From Nocardia harenae NBRC 108248 (GTDB lineage: Bacteria; Actinomycetota; Actinomycetes; Mycobacteriales; Mycobacteriaceae): a stretch of DNA of 64,000 nucleotides. The notes beneath the pieces are model-generated. The model made no database searches, had not been told where the DNA came from, and saw nothing but the letters and a program-made list of their open reading frames with translations. A program made the translations under genes and the position numbers. Below, piece after piece: positions 1 through 9,207 of the stretch. Location of the stretch: assembly GCF_001612885.1 (NCBI RefSeq), contig NZ_BDBH01000009.1, positions 223,313 through 287,312 of the forward strand, written 5' to 3'. Position 1 is the first letter of the stretch. The number at the start of each line of letters is the position of its first letter.

Positions 1-62
1 CGCATGATGCGCGCGGCGATCTCACCGCGGTTGGCGACGAGAAGTTTGCGGAGAACAGGCAT
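1..62 (-). CDS. Biotin-carboxylase alpha subunit of an acyl-CoA carboxylase, N-terminal 20 codons only
   Basis: The reverse strand from 62 reads MPVLRKLLVANRGEIAARIM and then leaves the window. This is the start of the biotin carboxylase domain of AccA/AccC/MccA-type alpha chains; the LLVANRGEIA segment is characteristic. The ATG lies 9 bp downstream of the accD stop, so the two subunits are co-transcribed, beta first. The alpha chain would carboxylate its own biotin with ATP and bicarbonate and pass the carboxyl group to the AccD partner. Only the first residues are visible, so the substrate class comes from accD. Confidence 0.9.
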   Translation of the reverse strand, partial: MPVLRKLLVANRGEIAARIM

Positions 63-71
63 CGCCAGACC

Positions 72-1670
<1,599 letters not shown>

Positions 1671-1726
1671 CAGCCCCGCCTTTCGGGTGTGCTCGGGAAC
1701 GATGACGGTGGCGTGTGGACGCAGTG

Positions 1727-1762
1727 CCGTGAGTTAGTGAATGGCCATACACTAACTCACGC
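1727..1762. promoter_or_regulatory. TetR-type operator, site 1 (perfect 11-bp inverted repeat)
   Basis: The arms GTGAGTTAGTG (1729-1739) and CACTAACTCAC (1750-1760) are exact reverse complements around a 10-nt spacer. The site lies about 60 bp upstream of accD and overlaps the stop codon of the upstream nitronate monooxygenase gene. The core GTTAGTG-N10-CACTAAC recurs, with one mismatch per arm, at 2785-2808 and 12399-12422. A terminator role is less likely because there is no T tract and the motif recurs in promoters. Confidence 0.7.
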
Positions 1763-2764
1763 GGAGCGCTCCGGGAAACCCCCGGGGACCGGGGAATTGG
1801 CGTTCGGCGAGCGGCCGAGCGCTCGATTGCCCCCGATGGGGAAGGGGGTGTCCGTCGAACGGGGGATCCCGATGGCCGTGCGGTACTCCTCGGCCAGTGC
1901 GGCGACCACCTCGGCGACCGGGGTGACCTCGGTGACGGCGCCGACGCCGTGGCCCGCGCTCCACGCGGTGCGGTTGCGCAGCAGCCGGTCCTGGGCGAAG
2001 CCGGTGGCTGCCGGGTCGTCGGCACCGGCGCGGTCCAGCCACGAGGCGAGCAGGCTCGCGGGAATGCCGCCGACCCGGTCCGACAGCCGCACCTCGTCCA
2101 TCGAGGATTCGACGACGGCGCTGCGGTAGGCCGGGTCGGCGAGGCTCTCCGGCGTGGCGATGAATCGGGTGCCGAGGTGCACCAGGTCGGCGCCGAGGGT
2201 GAGCGCCGCCGCCATGGCCACTCCGTCGGTGATCCCGCCCGCGAGCACGATCGGGCCGTCGAAGCGGGCGCGGACCGCGCGGACGAACGCGAAGGGGTTC
2301 GCCCAGCCGGTCTGCCCGCCGGCCCCCGCGGTGAGCAGCACCAGGCCGTCGGCGCCCGCGGCGAGCGCGCGCTCGGCGTGCGCCAGATTCGCCACGTCGG
2401 CGAAGACCAGGCAACCGATGTCGTGCAGCGGCCCGACCACCGGCGCGGGTGACCCGACGCTGGTCACGACCAGTTCGACGCGATGCCGGAGGAGGCACGC
2501 CAGGTCGGCGGCGAGCCGGGCGTTGCTGCGGTGCACCACCAGGTTCGGGGCGACGGGGGCCGCGTCGAGCTCCGCCAGCGCGGCGGCGATCTCCGTCAGC
2601 CAGCCGTCCAGCTCCCGCTCGTCGGCGGCGTTGTGCGTGGGAAACGAGCCGATGACCCCGGCGGCAGCGGCGGCGGTGACGAGGCCGGGGCCGGAGACCG
2701 CCGTCATGGGGGCGGCGATGGCCGGGATGGTCAGCCGGTCGGTCAGGGCGGCGGGAAGCGGCAC
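1757..2764 (-). CDS. Nitronate monooxygenase / NAD(P)H-dependent flavin oxidoreductase (NMO/2-NPD family)
   Basis: The protein has 335 residues, typical for the FMN-dependent TIM-barrel NMO family. The N-terminus IPAIAAPMTAVSGPGLVTAAAAAG matches the family pattern around the first beta strand. The phosphate-binding region LAGGITDGVAMAAALTLGADLVHLGTRF (about residues 175-203) is also present. Family members oxidise alkyl nitronates, or act as enoyl reductase-like flavoproteins in acyl-CoA catabolism. Start is GTG at 2764 with GAGGAG about 5 nt upstream. It is transcribed toward accD with about 86 bp between them, and operator site 2 lies in its own promoter. The physiological substrate is unknown; a catabolic role beside acyl-CoA enzymes is inferred. 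Confidence 0.82.
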   Translation of the reverse strand: MPLPAALTDRLTIPAIAAPMTAVSGPGLVTAAAAAGVIGSFPTHNAADERELDGWLTEIAAALAELDAAPVAPNLVVHRSNARLAADLACLLRHRVELVVTSVGSPAPVVGPLHDIGCLVFADVANLAHAERALAAGADGLVLLTAGAGGQTGWANPFAFVRAVRARFDGPIVLAGGITDGVAMAAALTLGADLVHLGTRFIATPESLADPAYRSAVVESSMDEVRLSDRVGGIPASLLASWLDRAGADDPAATGFAQDRLLRNRTAWSAGHGVGAVTEVTPVAEVVAALAEEYRTAIGIPRSTDTPFPIGGNRALGRSPNANSPVPGGFPERSA

Positions 2765-2784
2765 GATGCTCCTCTAGCGAATCT

Positions 2785-2808
2785 GATAGTGAACCACGAA
2801 TCACTAAG
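2785..2808. promoter_or_regulatory. TetR-type operator, site 2
   Basis: GATAGTG (2785-2791) and CACTAAG (2802-2808) flank a 10-nt spacer. Each arm differs by one base from the GTTAGTG-N10-CACTAAC core of site 1. The site lies 20-45 bp upstream of the nitronate monooxygenase GTG, where a repressor would block its promoter. Confidence 0.6.
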
Positions 2809-2844
2809 CGTAGGCACTCTCGCGCACCGGCGGGGCGGGACGGC

Positions 2845-2866
2845 TTGACACGGTGATGTGGATCAC
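2845..2866 (+). promoter_or_regulatory. Possible promoter -35 with an overlapping CRP-like half-palindrome
   Basis: TTGACA at 2845-2850 faces the GAF-LuxR genes. It is followed directly by GTGA-N6-TCAC (2853-2866), the centre of a CRP/FNR-type site. No convincing -10 hexamer was found, so this remains a weak call. Confidence 0.3.
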
Positions 2867-2945
2867 TGCAAGGTGTGGTGAGTGAATCGCGCGGCACAAC
2901 GGGCGGGCGGCTGTGCCGCTGAGGGGTAGCCCGGAGAAGGGCACT

Positions 2946-3920
2946 GTGGCAATGACGGCACCGGCCGGCAATCATCCATCGGGCGGCCTCGGGTCCGCGC
3001 ACGACCGGACCGCTGGGGCACGGTTCGAGTCCGGCCTACTTCGCGGGCACCGGGATCCGGGGCCGCACCGGCTACCCGCGGCGTTCGCGCGGCTGCGAGC
3101 ACTCGGCGACACCGCCGAGCTGCTGGCCGCGGTACCGGCCGAGCTCTGCGCGGCCGGCGGTTTCGACCGCGCGCTCATCGCCGAGGTGGACGGCTCGGCC
3201 TGGCGGCCGCTGCGCTGGCACCGCCCCGGCGCCGACGTCGCCGCCCCGCCGGGCATCGTCGTCGCGCTGGCCTCCCCGCTGCTGGAGGCGGAGGTGGTCC
3301 GCCGCAGGCTGCCCGCGCTCGTGACCGAGGCCGCAGGCGAGCCGCGCGCGCACCGTGCGCTGGTCCGGCTGGCCGGGACCAGGGAGTACGTGGTGGCGCC
3401 GATCGTCGCCGAGGAGACGGTGATCGCCCTGCTGCACGCCGACACCGCGGCGACCGGCCGCCCGCTCACCGTCGCCGACCGCGAAACGCTGCGCCGCTTC
3501 GCCGACACCGTGGGGGTGATCCACGAGCGCCTGGCGCTGGCCGAGCGCATCGACCGGCAGCGGGCGGAGTTCGAGGCGGCCGCCGCGGCGCTGGCGGAGG
3601 TGTTCACCGCGCACCCCTCGCGGGCGCTCCCCGGACCCGCGGTGCGGGGAGCCGTGGCGCTACCCGCGGGCCCGCTCGCCGCGCGCCGCGGTGCGGCGCC
3701 GGGAGCGCAGGGCGGTGCACCGCTCACCGACCGGGAGCGGGAGGTGATGGGGCTGCTGGTCGCGGGCGCCACCAACGCCCAGATCGCGGCGCGGCTCACC
3801 GTCGCCGAGAGCACGGTCAAATCCCATGTGAAGCACATTCTGCACAAGCTGGGCGCGCCCAACCGGGCAGGCGCGATCGCGCGCTACGTGCAGGCCACGA
3901 GGTACGAGCGGAGCGCGTGA
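2946..3920 (+). CDS. GAF-domain LuxR-family transcriptional regulator (first of a tandem pair)
   Basis: The protein has about 324 residues. A central GAF-like sensor (about residues 45-200, including REYVVAPIVAEETVIALLHAD) precedes a C-terminal LuxR helix-turn-helix, LTDREREVMGLL...NAQIAARLTVAESTVKSHVKHIL. GTG at 2946 sits 5 nt after GGAGAAGG (2933-2940); ATG at 2952 is an alternative. The gene is followed by a second regulator of the same architecture through a stop/start overlap at 3917-3922, so the two are translationally coupled. No receiver domain is present, so ligand sensing by the GAF domain is likelier than phosphorylation. It probably controls part of the surrounding catabolic cluster. 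Confidence 0.85.
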   Translation: MAMTAPAGNHPSGGLGSAHDRTAGARFESGLLRGHRDPGPHRLPAAFARLRALGDTAELLAAVPAELCAAGGFDRALIAEVDGSAWRPLRWHRPGADVAAPPGIVVALASPLLEAEVVRRRLPALVTEAAGEPRAHRALVRLAGTREYVVAPIVAEETVIALLHADTAATGRPLTVADRETLRRFADTVGVIHERLALAERIDRQRAEFEAAAAALAEVFTAHPSRALPGPAVRGAVALPAGPLAARRGAAPGAQGGAPLTDREREVMGLLVAGATNAQIAARLTVAESTVKSHVKHILHKLGAPNRAGAIARYVQATRYERSA

Positions 3921-5089
3921 TGGTGGTATCGATCACCGCCGACCCCGCGGCAGGCGCGGCGACGGCCCGCGCCCGGACCGCCAAGCGGCGCGAGGACGAG
4001 CTGGCCGCCGTGCTCGCGCAGCTGCGCGCAGCGGTGCTCCGCGAATGCGGTGACGCCGTGCTCCCCGATCCCCGCACCGAGGGCGCCTGGCGCGCCGCGG
4101 AGACGGTCTCCGCCCTGATCCACCGCTGCCTGGCGGCGCTGCGCGATATCCCGGCGGGTCAGAAGCAGCGGGCCCAGCGGGTATGCGGCCTTGTTCTCCA
4201 GTTGCAGCGGCTGGCGCTCGACCTCTACCTGCACGACACCGCGCAGCGCAGCGGCAGGCTGGCCGACTGCGCCGCCGGGCTGAGCCGGCTTCGCTCGGTC
4301 CCCGACCCGGCCGCGCTGCTCGACTCCGCCTGCGGAGAGATCGTGCTGCGCTGCGGTTTCCAGCGGGTGGTGCTCTCCCGGGTGGGGGCGCGAAGCTGGA
4401 GCCCGTGGCTGTCGCACTTCGCCGCCGACACCGACGCGGGTTCCTGGATCTCGGAGTGGATCGGCCAGCAGATCCCACTCGAGCCGTACGCCCCGGAGGC
4501 GCGGATGCTGACCGACCGGCGGGCGTCGCTGGTCCAGGACACCGCCAGTGCCGGGGTGTACCGGCCGATCATCGTCGACGCCGGGCGTTCCCGCTCCTAC
4601 GTGGTCGCCCCGGTGCTGCACGGGGACGAGGTGGTGGGGATGGTGCACGCGGACCACCACCCGTCGGCGCGTCGGGCCGACGAGACCGACCGGGACATCC
4701 TCTGGGCCTTCACCGACGGCTTCGGGCACCTCTACGAGCGCACCGTCCTGCTGGATCGGCTGCGCAGCCAGCGCGACCACGCGCGGGAACTGGTCGGCGC
4801 CGCGGTGCGCCGGATGGACGAGCTCTGCGAAACCGGCGCCGTGCTCGCCCGCGACAACGACCGGGAGGGCGCCGCTGGCACGGCGCCGGGGGCACATCCG
4901 GAATCCGGGCTGACCGTCCGGGAAGCCGAGGTGCTGCGGTTGATGGCCGAGGGCCGGACCAACCGCGCCATCGCCGATCGCCTGGTGATCACCGAGGGCA
5001 CCGTGAAATCGCACGTCAAGCACATTCTGCGGAAACTGGGCGCGGTGAACCGGGCGCAGGCGATCGCCTGGTCGCTGGCGCGCGAATGA
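3917..5089 (+). CDS. GAF-domain LuxR-family transcriptional regulator (second of a tandem pair)
   Basis: The protein has 390 residues. An Ala/Arg-rich helical N-terminus leads into a GAF-like domain (about 130-290) containing RSYVVAPVLHGDEVVGMVHAD, closely matching its upstream neighbour. A long helix follows, then the LuxR domain LTVREAEVLRLMAEGRTNRAIADRLVITEGTVKSHVKHILRKLG. The start is GTG 3917 (overlapping the previous stop as GTGA) or ATG 3920. Two adjacent regulators with the same fold suggest duplication and possibly heterodimers. Its 3' end faces the acyl-CoA dehydrogenase gene across a strong hairpin. Confidence 0.85.
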   Translation: MMVVSITADPAAGAATARARTAKRREDELAAVLAQLRAAVLRECGDAVLPDPRTEGAWRAAETVSALIHRCLAALRDIPAGQKQRAQRVCGLVLQLQRLALDLYLHDTAQRSGRLADCAAGLSRLRSVPDPAALLDSACGEIVLRCGFQRVVLSRVGARSWSPWLSHFAADTDAGSWISEWIGQQIPLEPYAPEARMLTDRRASLVQDTASAGVYRPIIVDAGRSRSYVVAPVLHGDEVVGMVHADHHPSARRADETDRDILWAFTDGFGHLYERTVLLDRLRSQRDHARELVGAAVRRMDELCETGAVLARDNDREGAAGTAPGAHPESGLTVREAEVLRLMAEGRTNRAIADRLVITEGTVKSHVKHILRKLGAVNRAQAIAWSLARE

Positions 5090-5092
5090 CGG

Positions 5093-5123
5093 CGGTGGGC
5101 TCTGCCTGCGGCCGAGCCCACCG
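5093..5123. terminator. Bidirectional hairpin between convergent genes
   Basis: CGGTGGGCTC (5093-5102) and GAGCCCACCG (5114-5123) are perfect complements around an 11-nt loop. They fill most of the 39-bp gap between the LuxR regulator and the convergent acyl-CoA dehydrogenase. There is no T tract, as is common in high-GC actinobacteria. Confidence 0.65.
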
Positions 5124-5128
5124 AACGA

Positions 5129-6367
5129 TCAGCCCTGCGGGCGCGCCGACTGCAGCAGGAACTGCCCGATGTAGGTGCGCGACTGGTCGGCGTTGAGCGG
5201 CTGGAACATCGAGGCCGCCGAATCCCGGTAGAGGCGTTCGAAGATCGCGCCCTTCCGGAACGAGGAGCCGCCGACCATGCTCATCGCGTGCCTGGTCATG
5301 TACAGCACATTGTCGGCGATGAAGGTCTTCGCCAGCCCGATGTAGGGGAAGCGGAGCTCGACGGGCCAGTCGGCGTCCCGGCCGGAGATCACCTCTTCAC
5401 AGGTGCGGTAGAGCACCCGGCGGCTGAGCTCGACGCGGGAGGCCAGTTCGCCGACGCCGTCGATGATGTGCCCGACCCCGGCGACCTCGGTGTCGGCGGC
5501 GACGATCGCGCCGAAGGTCGCGCCGAGGCGCTTCTTCGCCAGCGTCGCGACCGCCTCCTCCAGGACCCGCTGCTGCATCCCGAGGTAGATGCTCGCGAAC
5601 ATCAGCGACGCCCACTCGAGCACGCCGAAGGCGCCCGCGCGCCACTGACAGATGAAGCCGTCGGCGGGCACGTAGTAGCCGTCGAAGTGGATGGTATGAG
5701 TGCCGGTGGCGTGCATACCCAGTGCGTCCCAGGTCTTCTCGATCCGCAGGCCGTCGCCGTTGCCGTCGGCGTCGACGGTGAAGTCGCCGATGAAGAAGCT
5801 CTCCGCGGCGATCCGCGCCTCGAAGTCCTCGGGTAGATTGCCCTCGGCATCGGTGATGGTGGCGTTCGTGGTGATGATGTCGGCCGCCTCGCACAGCGTG
5901 CCCCAGGTCTTCTTGCCGTAGAGCCGCCAGCCGCCATCGCGCTGCGGCACCGCCTTCATGTCGGCCAGCCCGCTGAACCCGGCCCGCTGCTCGGAGAAGG
6001 GGCCGAACATCAGATCGCCGTCGGCGACCCGGCCCAGCCAGTACTTGTTCTGCTCCTCGCTCATCAGGCCGCCCGCGATGCCGACCATGATGTAGTGCAT
6101 GTTGTAGGCGAGCGTGATCGCGGAATCGCCCCGCGACAGCTCGGTGATGACCTTCGAGGCGTGCAGCAGGCTGCCGCCGGCGCCGCCGAATTCCTTGGGT
6201 ACGGGCAGCGCACCCAGCCCGGACTTCTTGAATGCCTCGATGGAGGGCACGGCGAAGGTGTTCTCGGCGTCGTAGCGCGGCCCGATTTCCCGGAAGAATT
6301 GCGATACCTCCTGCGCCGTGCGGAAGTAGGGCTCGAAATCCTCGTCGGTCAGGTCGTGTTTCAGCAC
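5129..6367 (-). CDS. Acyl-CoA dehydrogenase family protein
   Basis: The 412-residue protein has the helical N-terminal domain (GLGALPVPKEFGGAGGSLL), a beta domain and the C-terminal four-helix bundle ending near SMVGGSSFRKGAIFERLYRDSAASMFQPLNAD. It should be an FAD enzyme that oxidises an acyl-CoA, or a monooxygenase-like relative. The expected catalytic Glu position cannot be fixed by eye. Start is GTG 6367 with AAGGAG nearby upstream. It is divergent from the SnoaL-CoA ligase-aldehyde dehydrogenase operon and shares its 258-bp promoter region, so the two units are probably co-regulated. The substrate is unknown. Confidence 0.85.
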   Translation of the reverse strand: MLKHDLTDEDFEPYFRTAQEVSQFFREIGPRYDAENTFAVPSIEAFKKSGLGALPVPKEFGGAGGSLLHASKVITELSRGDSAITLAYNMHYIMVGIAGGLMSEEQNKYWLGRVADGDLMFGPFSEQRAGFSGLADMKAVPQRDGGWRLYGKKTWGTLCEAADIITTNATITDAEGNLPEDFEARIAAESFFIGDFTVDADGNGDGLRIEKTWDALGMHATGTHTIHFDGYYVPADGFICQWRAGAFGVLEWASLMFASIYLGMQQRVLEEAVATLAKKRLGATFGAIVAADTEVAGVGHIIDGVGELASRVELSRRVLYRTCEEVISGRDADWPVELRFPYIGLAKTFIADNVLYMTRHAMSMVGGSSFRKGAIFERLYRDSAASMFQPLNADQSRTYIGQFLLQSARPQG

Positions 6368-6447
6368 GGTGGTCTCCTTTTGTTCGTAGCGGCGATAGCG
6401 AGTCTGGTCGGTGCGGGTCGCTCCGCGCGCCTCCCGAAAGAGGGATT

Positions 6448-6479
6448 CGCACCCGGCGAGGGGGATAAGGCCGGGTGCG
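6448..6479. promoter_or_regulatory. 10-bp inverted repeat in the divergent promoter region
   Basis: CGCACCCGGC (6448-6457) and GCCGGGTGCG (6470-6479) are perfect complements around 12 nt. The repeat is mid-way between the divergent dehydrogenase and SnoaL operons. A second, shorter CCTCCC/GGGAGG pair lies just downstream. It could be a binding site for one of the LuxR regulators or an mRNA hairpin; the GTTAGTG core is absent here, so the TetR regulator is not the obvious owner. Confidence 0.45.
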
Positions 6480-6625
6480 GGGCACGGCCGCCCTCCCCCC
6501 TTCGAGCAGTGGTATTCCCCCGTCGGGAGGTCGTGTGCCCGGTCGGGGGAGCCCTACCGTGAAGACGTCGGCCCGGTGGGTCCACACCGGGATCGCCATT
6601 CGTTCGATCACGAAGGAGAGTGGCT

Positions 6626-7078
6626 GTGAGTCATTTCTTTGCCGTCAAGTGGCTGAAAGCATTCCGGGAGAGCCCCGAAGCGGTCGTCGCGCTCTACGCC
6701 GACGAATTCCTCTTCGAGGACCCCATTCTCGGGCAGCGGATCACCTCCAAGGAGGAGCTGCTGCGGGTCTTCGCGCCCTACGCCAACAAGGACCCCGAAA
6801 ACGGCATCGGTATCAACAATTTCCGGATCGACGAGGTGATCGGCGACGAGCACTCGGCGGTCTACCGCTGGACCTGGGACGCCCCGACCGCCACCGCCTT
6901 CGTCGGCATCCCGGCAGGCGGCAAGGTGCCGGGCAGCCGCGGCCTGACCTTCCACGTCTACGACGCCGACGGCCGGATCACCAAGGAGGCCAGCCTCTGG
7001 GACGTGGCCACCGCGGTCGCCGAACTCGGCCAGCCGATCACCCCGCGCGCGGTCGCCACGCTGCCCGTGCCCGCCTGA
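6626..7078 (+). CDS. SnoaL-like / NTF2-fold small protein, copy 1
   Basis: About 150 residues with the alpha+beta-cone pattern of SnoaL-like proteins: an N-terminal helix (FFAVKWLKAFRESPEAVVALYADEF), then FEDP, and the closing strands RGLTFHVYDADGRITKEASLWD. The family includes polyketide cyclases, ketosteroid isomerase-like enzymes and epoxide hydrolases. The GTG at 6626 is preferred because AAGGAG (6613-6618) is 7 nt upstream; the GTG at 6620 would leave 1 nt. A clear paralogue follows 31 bp later. Reaction unknown; isomerase, hydratase or cyclase activity on a pathway intermediate is inferred from fold and context. Confidence 0.75.
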   Translation: MSHFFAVKWLKAFRESPEAVVALYADEFLFEDPILGQRITSKEELLRVFAPYANKDPENGIGINNFRIDEVIGDEHSAVYRWTWDAPTATAFVGIPAGGKVPGSRGLTFHVYDADGRITKEASLWDVATAVAELGQPITPRAVATLPVPA

Positions 7079-7109
7079 AACCCGTACCGACGGAAGGGAA
7101 CCAACGACG

Positions 7110-7613
7110 ATGACCGACCATCAGACCCATGCCAGGCGCTGGGCCTCGGCGCTGATCACCGACACCAGCACCGTGCTCGACCTCTACGCCGACGACCTCG
7201 TCTTCGACGACCACCGCGACCGCGACCACGTGCTCGACACCGCCATCACCAAGGACGAGCTCGCGCCCCGGCTGGCCGTCTACAGCAACCGCGACCTCGG
7301 CAACGGCGCAGGCATCCACGAGTTCCGGGTGGACGAGAGCTACCCGCTCCCCGGCGTGAACGGCCTCCCCTCCGTGGTGATCCTCTGGAGCTGGACCGGC
7401 GAGGGGCTGGAGAGCTACCGCGGCGTCCCGGCCGGCGGCCGCATGCTCACCACCCGCGGCATCACCTGGCACCAGCTCGACTCGCTGGGCCGCATCACCC
7501 GCGAGGTGACCTACTGGAACGACACCCCCGTGCTGCAGGAGCTGGGCATCCCGATCGTCACCCCCGAGTACTGGGTGGAGGGCTTCGACCCCGCCACGCT
7601 CGCGGGCGCCTGA
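7110..7613 (+). CDS. SnoaL-like / NTF2-fold small protein, copy 2
   Basis: This 167-residue protein shares with its upstream neighbour the segments LDLYADDLVFDD, YSNRDLGNGAGIHEFRVDE, GVPAGGRMLTTRGITWHQLDSLGRITREVTYWND and the closing LGIPI. It is a tandem paralogue. Retention of both copies suggests a hetero-oligomer or two successive steps. Start is ATG 7110 after AAGGGAACCAACG. The stop at 7613 is followed after 1 nt by the ATG of the CoA ligase, indicating one operon. Confidence 0.75.
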   Translation: MTDHQTHARRWASALITDTSTVLDLYADDLVFDDHRDRDHVLDTAITKDELAPRLAVYSNRDLGNGAGIHEFRVDESYPLPGVNGLPSVVILWSWTGEGLESYRGVPAGGRMLTTRGITWHQLDSLGRITREVTYWNDTPVLQELGIPIVTPEYWVEGFDPATLAGA

Positions 7614-7614
7614 C

Positions 7615-9177
7615 ATGTGGGGCACGTTGCCGGACGTCCTGGACCGGGCCTGCACCTACTACGCGGGCAATACCGCGGTGATCGACGGCGACCGCTCGAT
7701 CACCTACCGCGAGCTGGAGCAGTGGCGCAACCGGGTGGCCAACGGGCTGCGCTCGCTCGGAGTGGGCAAGGGCGAGCGGATCGGGCTGCTGCTCCCGAAC
7801 AGCCTCGAGTTCATCCCGACCCAGCACGGGATCTGGGCGGCAGGCGGCGTGCTCGTCCAGATGCCCGCGCGCGCCGCCGCGGAGGGCTTCCGCAGCAATC
7901 TCGCGCAGACCGAAGCGACGACGCTGATCTACGACGCGCAGTTCGAGGACCGGGTCGCCGGGCTGCGCGAGCAGCTCCCGGCGCTGCGGCACGTGATCCG
8001 GGTCGGCGGGGACTCGCCGCTGCCCGACGGCGTGCTCGACTACGCGGAGCTCTTCGACGCGCAGCCCACCGACCGCCCCGAGGTCGGGCTGCGCGAAGAC
8101 GACGAGGCGTACGTGCTGTTCACCTCCGGCAGCACCGGCGACCCCAAGGGCGTGGTGAATTCCCACTTCACCTGGGGCCACTACAGCATCACCGCGGGGC
8201 TGGAGATCGGTGACATCCGCTTCGGCGAGCGGTTCGCGCACGGCGCGCCGCTGACCCACTTCACCCAGATCTTCGTGCTGCCCACCTTCCTGCGCGGCGG
8301 CACCAACATCATGCTGCCCGGCCTCGACGTCGACGTGCTGCTCGCCGCGGTCCAGGAGCAGCAGGTCACCGCCACCGCCGTCGTCCCGACGATCGTGTAC
8401 CTGCTGCTCGATCACCCGCACCGCGCCGAGTACGACCTGAGCTCGCTGCAGACGATGATCTACGCGGGCGCCCCGATCGCCCCCGAGCGGCTGCGCGAGG
8501 CGCTGAAGATCTTCGGGCCGATCTTCGTGCAGACCTACGCGGGCACCGAGCCGGGCTACGTCTCCTGTCTGCGCAAGAACGAGCACCGCCCGGACGACCC
8601 GGCCTGGGCCGGGCGGCTCGCCTCCGCGGGCAGGCCGATGTTCCAGGTACGGGTCTCGATCCAGGACGAGCAGGACCGCCCGCTGCCGATCGGCGAGGTG
8701 GGGGAGATCTGCTCCCGCCAGCTCGGCCAGATGCTCGGCTACCTCGACCGGTCCCGCGATGGCGAGGCGCTGCGCGACGGCTGGGTGCACACCGGCGATA
8801 TCGGCCACCTCGACGCCGACGGATTCCTCTACCTCGTCGACCGGAAGAAGGACATGGTCGTCAGCGGCGGCTTCAATGTCTTCCCGCGCCAGGTCGAGGA
8901 CGCGCTGGCGACCCACCCGGCCGTCGCGCAGTCGGCGGTTTTCGGTGTGCCGCACGAGAAGTGGGGCGAAGCCGTGCACGCGGTGGTGGTGCGCAAGCCG
9001 GGTGCGGAGGTCGCCGAGACCGCGCTCGTCGAGCATGTGAAGGCCGCGCTCGGCAGCGTGCCCGCCCCCAAGTCGATCACCTTCGCCGATGCGATCCCGG
9101 TCAACCCGGCGGGCAAGGCCGACAAGAAGGCGCTGCGCGCACCGTACTGGCAGGGCCGCGCCCGCCAGATCGGCTGA
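7615..9177 (+). CDS. AMP-dependent acyl-CoA synthetase/ligase
   Basis: The 520-residue protein is an ANL-superfamily adenylate-forming enzyme. The phosphate loop LFTSGSTGDPKGVV is near residue 168, the core GWVHTGDIGHLDADGFLYLVDRKKDM near 388, and the catalytic lysine segment PAGKADKKAL near 498. It activates a carboxylic acid to acyl-AMP and then acyl-CoA, the usual entry step for acid catabolism. ATG 7615 follows the previous stop by 1 nt and the aldehyde dehydrogenase begins 30 bp downstream. An aldehyde dehydrogenase plus CoA ligase pair implies oxidation of an aldehyde to an acid and its activation. The substrate is not readable. Confidence 0.9.
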   Translation: MWGTLPDVLDRACTYYAGNTAVIDGDRSITYRELEQWRNRVANGLRSLGVGKGERIGLLLPNSLEFIPTQHGIWAAGGVLVQMPARAAAEGFRSNLAQTEATTLIYDAQFEDRVAGLREQLPALRHVIRVGGDSPLPDGVLDYAELFDAQPTDRPEVGLREDDEAYVLFTSGSTGDPKGVVNSHFTWGHYSITAGLEIGDIRFGERFAHGAPLTHFTQIFVLPTFLRGGTNIMLPGLDVDVLLAAVQEQQVTATAVVPTIVYLLLDHPHRAEYDLSSLQTMIYAGAPIAPERLREALKIFGPIFVQTYAGTEPGYVSCLRKNEHRPDDPAWAGRLASAGRPMFQVRVSIQDEQDRPLPIGEVGEICSRQLGQMLGYLDRSRDGEALRDGWVHTGDIGHLDADGFLYLVDRKKDMVVSGGFNVFPRQVEDALATHPAVAQSAVFGVPHEKWGEAVHAVVVRKPGAEVAETALVEHVKAALGSVPAPKSITFADAIPVNPAGKADKKALRAPYWQGRARQIG

Positions 9178-9207
9178 CCCCCAACCCGTTCCGCTCAGGA
9201 GAACACC

